A DNA stretch of 64,000 nt from NCBI GenBank assembly GCA_024516035.1, contig CM044961.1, positions 37,227,112-37,291,111 on the forward strand. The letters are read 5' to 3'. Source of the DNA: Bactericera cockerelli. Its lineage: Eukaryota > Arthropoda > Insecta > Hemiptera > Triozidae. Positions within the stretch are counted from its first letter, which is position 1. The number at the start of each line of letters is the position of its first letter. A program made the position numbers and the translations under genes. Positions 51,427-61,326 of this stretch are shown piece by piece. Below the pieces are notes generated by a model that made no database searches, had not been told where the DNA came from, and saw nothing but the letters and a program-made list of their open reading frames with translations.

Positions 51427-53467
51427 CTGAAAAGAAAATGAACTCATGTGAGAAACAGTTTTAAAAAGATGAAGGTCAAAGTGTTGAAAATTATGTAATT
51501 CAGTAGGTAGGTAGGTACCTACTTACTTTCCAAAAGGATTATTTAAACCAAATGTCTTGATTACAAAAGCAAATAATAATTAAAATTACCAGTAATAATT
51601 TACTCATTTAATTTTCTTTAGTCTTAGGTATTCAACTACTCAAGCATGAGATCAAATGATTTTATCAACAAAAACCATTCATTCTTCTATGAAACTCAAG
51701 AAAATGTTGTGTACATGAATCTCAAAAATAAATTTATTAGTTAGCTTTAGGATGACATAAATATATAAAAAAAAATAAAATGTAATTACCTTCATTATCG
51801 GGCAGATTGATAGAAGATCCTGAGTGAAGTAGAAGCAGCAGAACATTCTGGTGACCTCTTGTGGCTGCATAATGCAACGGAGAACAACCACACAAGTCTT
51901 GAGCATTTGTATCAGCACCCAGCTCCAGCACAAGATCCACTACCTTGATTCGGCCATAGAGTGCAGCCACATGCAACACAGTGAAGCCTCGGTCATCAGT
52001 GCTCTGAGTGGTGGGCTTGGTTTGAAGCTTCAAGTTTATTGTTTCCTCACAATCATCACAGGAACAGAGAGGGTGACACAGAGGCAAACATTCCAACTCT
52101 TCCTTGCTAGTTTCCTCTTGTAAAATAGATCTCACCTTATCCACATCTCCTAGCCGAGTATTCTCAAACAGTTTTGTGAGAGATGAAATCTTCTTGTAAT
52201 TATTGTACTTGTTATAAACTTTAAGCTGATTGGTCAAGTCTGACATTTCAACAGTGGGTTTAAACTTAGCACTAGCAGCTTCTTGATCATCATAGCTCAT
52301 GAGAGCTTCAGGTTCTGAAGGTCCAATCAGAAGTCCTGACTTGATATGTTCAATAGAAGCTTCCAGGGATGTGATAAGGAAGCTGTCTTGGTCCATGTAC
52401 ACATCTGATGATTGAGAGAAGTGAAACTGTTTCATAAATGTTAGATGAGCTATCCAGTTTGGTAATGCACATTTCACAACAAGAAACACAATCATGGGTA
52501 GAAGATCATCCACTGTAATTATATTTCCTTGTAATTTTTCCCTACAGTCTTCCTTGCTGATTGCTGAAATACATCTCCGTACACACCCAATTTTGCCTAG
52601 GATTGTGCTGTAGCAGTCTATGTGAGACATCTCACTTCTAGCACGAGGAACAGTATCATACAGGTCTTCCCGGATATCTAAATCTTTCAACTGAATATCA
52701 GACAAGTTCCTTATCATTTTATTAAACTGAGCATCTTCTACAGCTGTACAGGCTGTAATTCCTTTGATCAGAGTTTTGTAGATTCCATGATGCATGTAGG
52801 TTTCAACAGCAAGTTTGATACTATCAATCAGATATCTGTTGCAAGCAATGCTTTGTCTCAGCTGATTATCTTTCAAACAAATATTTAAACAATTCTGATA
52901 AAGTTTTTGAACTAGATATTTTTGTTTATCAAAAGAATTGTATTCAAATTGGCTATTGGTTAGAAGAAACATTTTGATTGATTCGTCCATTTTCTCAAAG
53001 ATTTCTTTGCCTTTACTCTCTGTCCACAAGAGATCTATGCAATCCCGCAGAGTTTGAACATTAGATATGGATGTATCATTAGTGTTCTCCAAGTTAATAT
53101 CTAAAGGACTATCAATACACAAGACTTTGTATTTGAGCATTTCATCTGTGTAGTAAGTTTCTTCAAATAATATTTGAGTACTGAATGTGGAGCCACCATC
53201 AGCCTCAATACTTATCACTCGGTTACAAATCCTGATCTCCTGATCATCCAGGGTCCTGAAATGTGTCTCCGGTAATTCCTCACTTGGGATTAATATGTGA
53301 TTGAAGAAATCTTCATATGTTAGTGCATACTTTGGTAGTGAGCAAACCCGGGGAATACATATGATCCATCCTTCTTGAGTAGCTTTCTCAAACAGTTCTC
53401 CATGTTCTACCTTCAGTGCTTTGAAAAAAATGTTTTCACTTAAATCTTCATCGTATGTAGATTCCAT
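50354..53467 (-). CDS. ANKRD27: ANKRD27/VARP: VPS9 and ankyrin-repeat protein
   Basis: Endosomal scaffold and Rab21-type exchange factor that binds VAMP7, Rab32/38 and retromer (family knowledge). Two coding exons: 53467-51790 and 51426-50354, a phase-1 intron with GT-AG, total 916 aa against ~1050 in vertebrates. N-terminus YDEDLSENIFFKAL aligns with the family start; PILFEET-like QILFEETYY at ~98; VPS9 region ~235-375 with DDLLPMIVFLVVKCALPNWI; cysteine motifs CHPLCSCDDC at ~464 and CHPLCQCSKC at ~744, which in VARP bind zinc and retromer; ankyrin blocks ~490-640 and ~780-910. It ends right after the last ankyrin repeat, so the vertebrate C-terminal tail is absent. No junction arrays here. 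Confidence 0.96.
51790..53467 (-). CDS. ANKRD27: ANKRD27 coding exon 1
   Basis: Carries the N-terminus, VPS9 domain, first CHPLC motif and first two ankyrin repeats. Donor GATAATGAAG/GTAATTAC; phase 1. The start ATG at 53467 is the one that aligns with the family N-terminus (MESTYDEDL). Confidence 0.95.
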
Positions 53468-54470
53468 TGTGACACTAAAATAGTGTTTTTAATAAAAAAT
53501 AGTAAAATACACTAAAAATAAGCTAATAATTGTCACATGAAGAAAGAGTTTATTCTTGAGTTGGAAACTTCCTAGACCAATCCAGTACACAGACTGGAGA
53601 AATCAATGAGCTTCAGTGTTTTCTATTGTATGAAAGCAGAACATAATACAGGAAGGACTGAATCACTTTAAACTACTCTATCAAATATCTATATTAGACT
53701 GATATCTGATATTTAAGATAATCAAGTTTAGAGCACTGATAAAAACAAGTTCAGAATTATTATAATGTTAGAACCAGATGAGAGATCTATCACAATGAAT
53801 TTCTTTCTAAAATCAAAAACACAATAAACTAGCAACTTTAATGTTAGAGAGCGTCTCTCCGTCTGATGATTAATGTCTCACAAAGGTTATAAATTGATCA
53901 TTTAAATAGGTAATTTAACTCTTTAAAAAATATTGATAAGATTGATTTTCCATTACATAATTAAAAAATTGCTAGAGAAATGTTTTTTTGTTTACATCTT
54001 TTTATCAAAAGGGTCAAGTTCTCCAAGACAGTTTTGCGATTTTTCCTGCAGCGGTTTCTCACCACTTGGATGGACGAGTTTCAATAACCGTCAATTATTC
54101 CAGCGGTCGAACTGATGGACCATACAAGAATACATTTTTAAAATCCAGCGATAAAAAAACTCAGCAAATTAACGATCGCTGTGTCCCCGGTGAAAGTGGT
54201 GTTTTGGAATTTTGGACGTGGAAATCTATACAAAAGATTGATTGGGTTTTAAGAACTCTTTGATCTATTTTTAGGTTATGGCTAATTCAACTACAAATTA
54301 TGTAAAATCAGTGACTGCCCTGGGCAAAGTGTAGGAATTTGGTGACAAATTATGTTAATGTTAGTAAGATCACAAGGACCTTGAAAAGACGACTTTTCAC
54401 AATAATGTATCTCTTACTAATGTCACTCTCAGAATGAAACACGTCAGACAAGATATTGGTGTACTCTTAC

Positions 54471-54570
54471 CTGAATCTTTCCATTTTTTCAGTATTCGGT
54501 TCGTAGAACATTTTGGACATATTAATTTTACACAAATGAACAAGGAAAGACACTGTCTTTTCTCACAAAT
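54471..54570 (-). other. Possible ANKRD27 first exon with in-frame ATGs
   Basis: A donor AGATTCAG/GTAAGAG at 54471 pairs with the acceptor ACACTATTTTAG ending at 53475. Joined, an upstream ATG at 54520 reads in frame into MESTYDEDL, giving a 16-19-residue extension (MSKMFYEPNTEKMERFSVT), with a TGA upstream. It may be 5' UTR or an N-terminal extension; the exon itself is inferred from splice signals only. Confidence 0.45.
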
Positions 54571-54574
54571 TAAA

Positions 54575-54816
54575 CAATAATAATAAACTTAAACCTGAGA
54601 ACAAATAAATAAAATATCACAGAAAAATAAGAGAGTTTCAACTCGGATTTTTGAGTTTTGTTTCGGTTGTTGACAAAAATATTTCGCGCTTAAATTTAAA
54701 AGTTCATTGACCTTCCCGCCTCCTGCTCAAGTCATGGTACAAAAAAATTATTCACGACAAGGCGAGGTGTGAAAAAAAAAAATCCCGTCGCTTATCACGT
54801 TCGCAAAATCCATTCT
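54575..54816. other. Spacer upstream of ANKRD27
   Basis: Likely promoter region of the minus-strand ANKRD27 gene by position; no specific element identified. Confidence 0.3.
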
Positions 54817-55032
54817 GCCAGCGTCGCCGTCGATGGTGCGTCAAATGCTCTGGTTCTCGTATAATCACCGAAGTTAAGCAACGCCCAGTGAGGTGAATAC
54901 TTCGTGATGCTGGCATTCCGGAACAACCCAGGCTGGGTGAGGTTAACGTGGGTAGCAGGTGTGTGAGTTTCCTTCGAATGGAGACACTCCCGTTGTGATA
55001 TGACCATGCAGTTGAAAGCGTCGTAAAAAAAG
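54817..55032 (+). mobile_element. 5S-headed SINE, full
   Basis: GCCAGCGTCGCCGTCGATGG head, ATCACCGAAGTTAAGCAACG, core AACAACCCAGGCTGGGTGAG, end GTTGAAAGCGTCGTAAA. Confidence 0.85.
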
Positions 55033-55264
55033 AACATTTTAAAATTTAACAAATTTATGCCTGTCAGCCTGTTGTAGGTTCGAGACCAGCTAGAAATACC
55101 TAAATAATTATATTTTCAACTATCTGGCCATAGAAACCCAACATTTATGCCGTTACAATTTTCTGGCCTTCACCCTCAGCCGTTTTGATGGTAATTTTAC
55201 TTCCGAGAAATTTCTAATATTAGAAATCGGAAGTATTGTGTTCGTCTTGGTAATAAAATTATTT

Positions 55265-55715
55265 AATTGCTCCGATTTCAATTTTTTTCATGTTTCTGGA
55301 TCAACTTGGTGATAGAGACCATGCGCCTGACCACTAACTTTTTACTCATACGCTTATATCTCGTGAATGGTACAACCGATTTTGATAAAATGTATGTACA
55401 TGCGTATTAGCGTTTTACATAGTACATTTACAATTATTTTTTAATAAATTATGATTGAACTCTGATATTTAAGAAAATCTGAAATTATGGACAAAAAATG
55501 AGGTCTACGACTTGTTGATACAGAATTTTTGTAGAAGCTAGAATGTAGGAAAAACTGTATTCTACTATATAAAACAAAATTGAAGAGAATCCGCTGAGAC
55601 TTTTGTAAATTTAAGTCATATATTCAGTAGAAAATCTCTGATTCTAGCCATAATAAAAGTTGAAATTTTTGAGTAACACGAGGAAGTATTGTGTCCATAA
55701 TTTGCAGTGTTTTTT
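55265..55715 (+). repeat. ~600-bp interspersed repeat, copy 3
   Basis: Internally shortened copy with GACCATGCGCCTGACCACTA and ACGAGGAAGTATTGTGTCCA. Confidence 0.78.
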
Positions 55716-55860
55716 TTTTTTGTTGAAATTTTAATGTAGGTGTACAAAATAAGAATATAAACAAAAGTAAGGGAAAGTTATATGGTACTTTCGGGCTAAT
55801 CATCAACTAACAGAACTACATAGTTAATTAGCAATAGGGTAAAGTATACCCCTTGATGTA

Positions 55861-55956
55861 GGGCGAAGATAGTAGACAAATTCTATAACCTATAACTCAA
55901 GTTATTGCTAAGCGTCGGTTTTCCCTATCTTACAAAAACGTCTATTAATTCGGCCC
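55861..55956. mobile_element. TIR MITE copy, internally shortened
   Basis: GGGCGAAGATAGTAGAC ... GTCTATTAATTCGGCCC. Confidence 0.7.
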
Positions 55957-56222
55957 TAATAGTAGTTTTTGTAATACCTCTGTAACGCCAAATCTAGGGG
56001 TATGTAGTTCTTCCTGATCAGATTACAGACATTGGCCGTTCCCTTTATTTTTGAGAGGAAAACGTTCTACAACTTCCTGATCGGATTACAGACATTTGCC
56101 GTTCCCTTCAAACGTTCTACAGCTATGCTATTGTTGCATATTTATCTCGAAAAAAGTTTTGCTGGGCTTGAATCGAACCCGCGACTAATAGGTTTAGAAA
56201 TAGGCGCACTATCCTCTGAATC

Positions 56223-56460
56223 ACCAGCCTCCGTGGCGTAATGGTTGTGACTACTGCCTTTAGTCCAGAGGTCTCGAGTTTGACTCCCGGTTGGGGCAAA
56301 CTTTTCAAAGAAAATTCTGTCCCTTCCAAACACGTGAGGCTGGCATTTCCGGCCCTACCCAGGCTGGGTGAGGTTACTTTGGGTAGCTGGTACGATTCTC
56401 AGCGAATGGAGGGTAAAACCGTCCTGACTATCTCAAATCAGGACGTTAAAACCGAATAGA
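56223..56460 (+). mobile_element. tRNA-headed SINE sharing the 5S-SINE core
   Basis: Head CCTCCGTGGCGTAATGGTTG with B-box-like GAGTTTGACTCCC, then core CCGGCCCTACCCAGGCTGGG, GAATGGAGGGTAAAACC and end CAGGACGTTAAAACC. Same central domain as the 5S-headed family. Confidence 0.8.
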
Positions 56461-57243
56461 ATCAACTGGTCACAATAGATCTAATTAGGTCGCAGTGTTA
56501 ATTGTAAGGGTTTCACTGAAAACCCTGCAACCAGATCAGATAATAATAATAAAAAATTCTCTGAATCAACTGGACTGGCAAAAATTTTTTTCATGTTTTA
56601 AACAAATCAACAGGGTTAACTCATGTTTATCTTGTTGTTTCCTCCTGAGAACACAAGAACCTAAGAGACTTAATTGAAAACACGTTTCTTGATATTATAT
56701 AAAATTAATCTTAATTCTTTATTTTTTGAACTAACTTGATGTTTGGATTATTTAAAACTTGAATAATATATTTACAATAAAAAAAGGAGAGAAAAAACAC
56801 GCTAACAAAATAAATACCTAATAAAAAATATCTTGGACCTGTAGGTAGAAAAGAAGAATTCAGGAAGTGTCCACAACAATATCTTAAAACTAAATGTACA
56901 TTTATCTCCCATCTCCAGTGTGACCGACTTTCAATTCTGTTCATCGTGCAATCTTACAAGGAAATTTCTCCGTGCTCAACACAAATATTCAAGGGTCCCA
57001 CTGGATACAAGCTTACAAAAATTCCAAAGGCTTCTCTTTTCCACCCTAGGGACTGATTTTATAATATAAGGCTAAAGGTGCTTAAAATTAGGTTCAAAAA
57101 TGAGAATGATAAAAACGTTTTATTTTAATTTGATAGAAAATATTGAGATAACAAAATAGTTCATCTACTTCTACGTGTTCGGGTGATTTTGTGTTAAAGC
57201 TGTAACAAAATGAATAAATGTTGTTCGAATAAAATTACGTTAG

Positions 57244-57247
<4 letters not shown>

Positions 57248-57286
<39 letters not shown>
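57248..57286. repeat. Long poly(A) tract
   Basis: About 39 consecutive A. The flanks 56700-58100 show nothing else I can name. Confidence 0.95.
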
Positions 57287-57287
<1 letters not shown>

Positions 57288-58119
57288 GCTACAAGATTTC
57301 TCAAACTAAACAGAGGTAGAGTGAATTCAAGGAAATGGATAAATAAGGTCGAAAGCAAGACATGTGGAAAACTTTAGATACCAGCGTAAAATTATTGTTT
57401 TGAATTGAAATATATGTATGATTGATTGATTTTTTTAATTATATTTTTTAGTACTAGATAATGGCAATAATATTAGTTTCTCAATATTGAAATACAATTT
57501 TTAGGACTTTTTTTATTGTAAGGTAATTATCGAAAAATAAATTATGGAATATAATTTTTCCTTTAGTTCTTTTAAATGATTGAATGAATTTCAGGCTAGG
57601 TATTATTTTTTTAGTCTTAATTATTAGAATTATTTTATTATTTTGCGTGTACTTGAATTACTCGAGAGCTTACTAGTAATAGTGCCTGAATAGGTCCTGA
57701 CAGTTTCCATAATTTCAGCAAACATTTTTGATATCATTAAACTTGCCATGTTCTTAATTTTCCTTTGATTAATAAGTTATTTTTTATACTTAAATTTATT
57801 TATGAAGATGAAAGTATTTGTTGAATAAAAAATCTTTTGAAAAGTACTAAAAAAATAAATCTTCAAGTATACTAGCCTCTGAACAAACAATCATCTCCAA
57901 TCGACCAACAAATTATGCAAGGTAGTAACTATTGCTAGAGTTAAGAATTAAACGGGAATTAAAAACACAGAAAATAACCTAAGAAAATAAAAAATATCAA
58001 GATGTGATGGTCAACAATCTATCATCATCATAACTTAGAAAACCCCTGTTTTATCTCTGCAACTGAATCAATCTTCCATCAATTTAAACTTCACTCAGAA
58101 TTTAAAATGTTCATCCAAA

Positions 58120-58280
58120 GATTCGCTTCGATTCCCGGTCGGAGCAGACTTTTCACACAGAAAATTCTATTCTGGCATTTACGGCCCTACCCAGGCTGGG
58201 TGAGGTTAATGTGGGTAGCTGGTACGATTCCCAGCGAATGGAGGGGAAAACACTCGTCCTCATCAGGACATTAAATCAAA
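58120..58280 (+). mobile_element. tRNA-headed SINE, head truncated, shared core
   Basis: Starts in the B-box region (CGATTCCCGGTCGGAGCA), then TACGGCCCTACCCAGGCTGG and GCGAATGGAGGGGAAAACAC, end CAGGACATTAAATC. Confidence 0.75.
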
Positions 58281-58528
58281 TGATTTTTTTGTGTCAACCA
58301 TCCATTTTTTATCCTTACCCCGTGTAGCTTAACCCTAGAGATATATTCCCTGATCCAAATGGACCTATTGGTAAAATTTCAGGTTTCTCGGACAACCTGT
58401 GAATATAATAGTTGGCTTTAGGAAGAGCATTCATCCTTAAAAAATGTGCCACAACTAACCAACCTCAACCATAAGGTTGACCAATGCCGACCCCACGTAG
58501 GTTTGGGAAAAGGCAAAGTGAAAGAAGA

Positions 58529-58740
58529 AGATTAGCTTCGACCCTCTCAGATAAATGGATTAAAAGCATGAGTCAAGTATTGGGTTGAATGAAGATAAAG
58601 ATTAGCTTCGACCCTCTCAGATAAATGGATTAAAAGCATGAGTCAAGTATTGGGTTGAATGAAGATAAAGATTAGCTTTGACCCTCTCAGATAAATGGAT
58701 TAAAAGCATAAGTCAAGTATTGGGTTGGATGAAGATAAAG
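58529..58740. repeat. 70-bp tandem repeat x 3
   Basis: AGATTAGCTTCGACCCTCTC units at 58529, 58599 and 58669. Preceded at 58420-58525 by sequence like an RTE-type LINE 3' end (TTAGGAAGAGCATTCATCCT). Confidence 0.88.
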
Positions 58741-58999
58741 ATTGAGTTGGCAATAGGCAGATCTGTTTCCCTCAGATTGAGAGGAAGCCGAAACAAACCA
58801 AGGAGTTTCAACATGGAGGATGGAGCCGGAATACCGTACCATGAATTTTGTTACAACTTATATTTTTAATGAAAAAAAAAGTTATAAATAAAGCGATACA
58901 TGAATACCACTCTATGGAATTTCTATAAAAAAATGTTCCATCAATTAAAGCCTATGTAAGCAAGAACTGCAAAGACGAGTATCATATTTTGATTTTCCC

Positions 59000-59690
59000 C
59001 AATCCATTTTTCAGTTCTTTCAGATAATAGATGTGAGAGGAGCATTACTAATCTGATTGTGCCAAAGATGACAAACCATTTTGACGAAAAAATGATTTCA
59101 TTTCAACCAAAAAGTCAAATTGTTTACAGCCCTGAAGGATAGAGCTGTTAAATGCAAGCACTCACTATAGTATTACTCAATGAAATATTTTTTTTAAAAA
59201 AAAACTAAGAAATACTTTCATGTTCTTTATTTCTAGTTACTAGAAAGTACATAGAAATACTCAATTATCTTCTGTTACTTCAAGTAATGCGGTTCTGAAG
59301 TGTTTATTTTTATTTTATTTTTGACAAATGGTCATGACATATAATTATGAATGAACTTACTCATCATGGGTCCAATAATAAAATATATTTACACAAAGAA
59401 AACGGTTCTATTGTCTACTCTTTCTATGCTGAGCTGAATGGAATAATTTTCTGATCGTGTAATTTAACTGACCGTTAATGAGAATTTTAAAAGCTCAAAA
59501 AGGGGTCATAATGAAATAAAGTATAAATCATAGACTAAAAAATCATAAACCTGTGAAATGGAGTGACGTGTATCAATTATTGTGTTAGAAAAAATTCTGA
59601 GCTGTCACACGGAAATTATTGTAAACAAACGTTCACCAAACGCCACTTTAAATTCAGCGTTAAGTTTAGGATATTTCACAAAGTGTTTTA
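59000..59690. other. AT-rich spacer, nothing recognised
   Basis: No ORF with recognisable homology and no repeat family match. It may include the distal 3' UTR of the ANP32 gene, which cannot be told from sequence. Confidence 0.4.
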
Positions 59691-59691
59691 T

Positions 59692-59932
59692 CTTAATATA
59701 TAAATGTCAAAGTCACTGACTGACTGACCACTGACTGATCATCGCTCTACAGCCCAAACCGTAAGTCCTAGGAAGCTGAAATTTGGTAGGTAGCTTTGTC
59801 TTATAGTCTAGATGTGCAATAAGACGGGGTTTTTCGAAATTCCCACTACAACACCTGCCATTGGCGAAAAAGGATTTTTTGCTTTCACGGCCATGCCTCG
59901 GCCCGCAAAGCGGGCGACAGCCCGCTAGTACA
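59692..59932 (+). mobile_element. Helitron-like non-autonomous element
   Basis: Closely matches 13358-13606 end to end, with the hairpin GCCCGCAAAGCGGGC better preserved before CTAGT. Confidence 0.75.
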
Positions 59933-61270
59933 ACTTAAATGCCAAAATATTGGCGTTCCCAGTCTGTTCTGAGAGTGAATGTTTTGTGTGACAGCACTTT
60001 GTTTCAACTTCAAGTTACTGAACGAAAATTACAAATGAATTTCATTTCAGACACCAGTCTTCGTCCTGACTTTATTGACTTGTAAAATACACATCTATTA
60101 AATTAAAAATAAAACTTCGCCCAGTCTTCCTCCAACAAACACGACCAGTTTGGTTTACAAATCAAAATATCCCTCCCTCTTGTTTCAGAGGAAGTTAAGT
60201 TTCATGAATAAAAAATAGAGATAACCTAAGAACAGGCAATTTGTACTAAAACTGGAGAACATATTGAAGCTAATATTTTGTAAACCAGACGGTGAGGTTC
60301 GAACCCGGGACCGACAATTACAAGTCGAGTACAGCACACCTAGGGAAGAATTACCAAGGTTCAAATGAATAAACACCGCTAAAGCAATGGTCATTATAGC
60401 AGTGTCAGATGAGTAGCCGTAGGAAAGTTCCTCACATCACCGGAGCGGGGTTCATTCATTTGCAACTTAGAGCACAAAACATTCAAAACAATAATCAACA
60501 TTGAAAATAAAAACCTAGAACATACTTTTCAAAATTGATACAAGTTACAGTTTCATAATTATGTATAAATATAGTTTATGTTGAATTTACAATTACATTA
60601 CAGGTGTGTGGATGTGAGTTCAAGAGATCTTTACGTAGTCAACACTGACAGTCGTACCTATGAACAGAATATTTTGTTGCTCGAGTTGTAAACAAGCTAC
60701 TTGATCACATGTGAAATTATGCCTGAGAAATCCTCAAATGCATATTCTATTTATAAACATTACTATGCTAAAAAAATAGCTAAGGATTTTTCATTTTTAT
60801 TAAGTGTTAAACAAGAAAACCTCACTTGATGAAAGATATACATTCTCATAAGATTTGAGGAAAAAATCCATTTAATTGTATAGACAGATTTAGAACTGAA
60901 TTTTTCACATTCATTTAAAAGAGGCTGCTTTTAGATGAATAATTTAGCAAAAACTACAGCACAACAAATTGCAAGTGCTAGGCAAAGAATTTATGTGAAC
61001 ACAAAACCTCTGAGAAAAGAGTCAACTCAAATTTTCTCCGAAAGAGGCATTATGGAGAGACAAGTCGTAAACTTTAACAATTCTTCAATAAGTTAATAAA
61101 ATAAAAACACTCGCAAATATGACATCTTTCGTTTCTGAATTTCCCAAAACAATTCTCAGCCGTGTCCAGAGCTCCTGATTCGGGTTCAATCTCCCAGGAA
61201 CCAAGGCCATGCCTCAACATCCACAACACAAGATAACGTTACACGGGAGGTTACGGGTTTGGGTTTCGGC
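59933..61270 (-). other. Probable ANP32 3' UTR and flank
   Basis: Follows the ANP32 stop on the minus strand with no other gene visible. A tRNA-like GGTTCGAACCCGGGACCG at 60297 is isolated. Confidence 0.4.
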
Positions 61271-61326
61271 TTACTCTCCCTCCTCCTCATCATGCTTCCG
61301 CTTCTTGCCCCGCACTTCCTTGCCTT
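61271..61326 (-). CDS. ANP32: ANP32 last exon with nuclear localisation signal
   Basis: Acceptor CTCATTCACAG. 56 nt ending in TAA. Encodes the KEVRGKKRKHDEEEGE terminus, a basic signal followed by acidic residues. Confidence 0.8.

Noticed and set aside
53988..54263. 91-aa ORF upstream of ANKRD27
   Set aside because: Lies inside the inferred 5' intron on the opposite strand and shows no family resemblance I can name.
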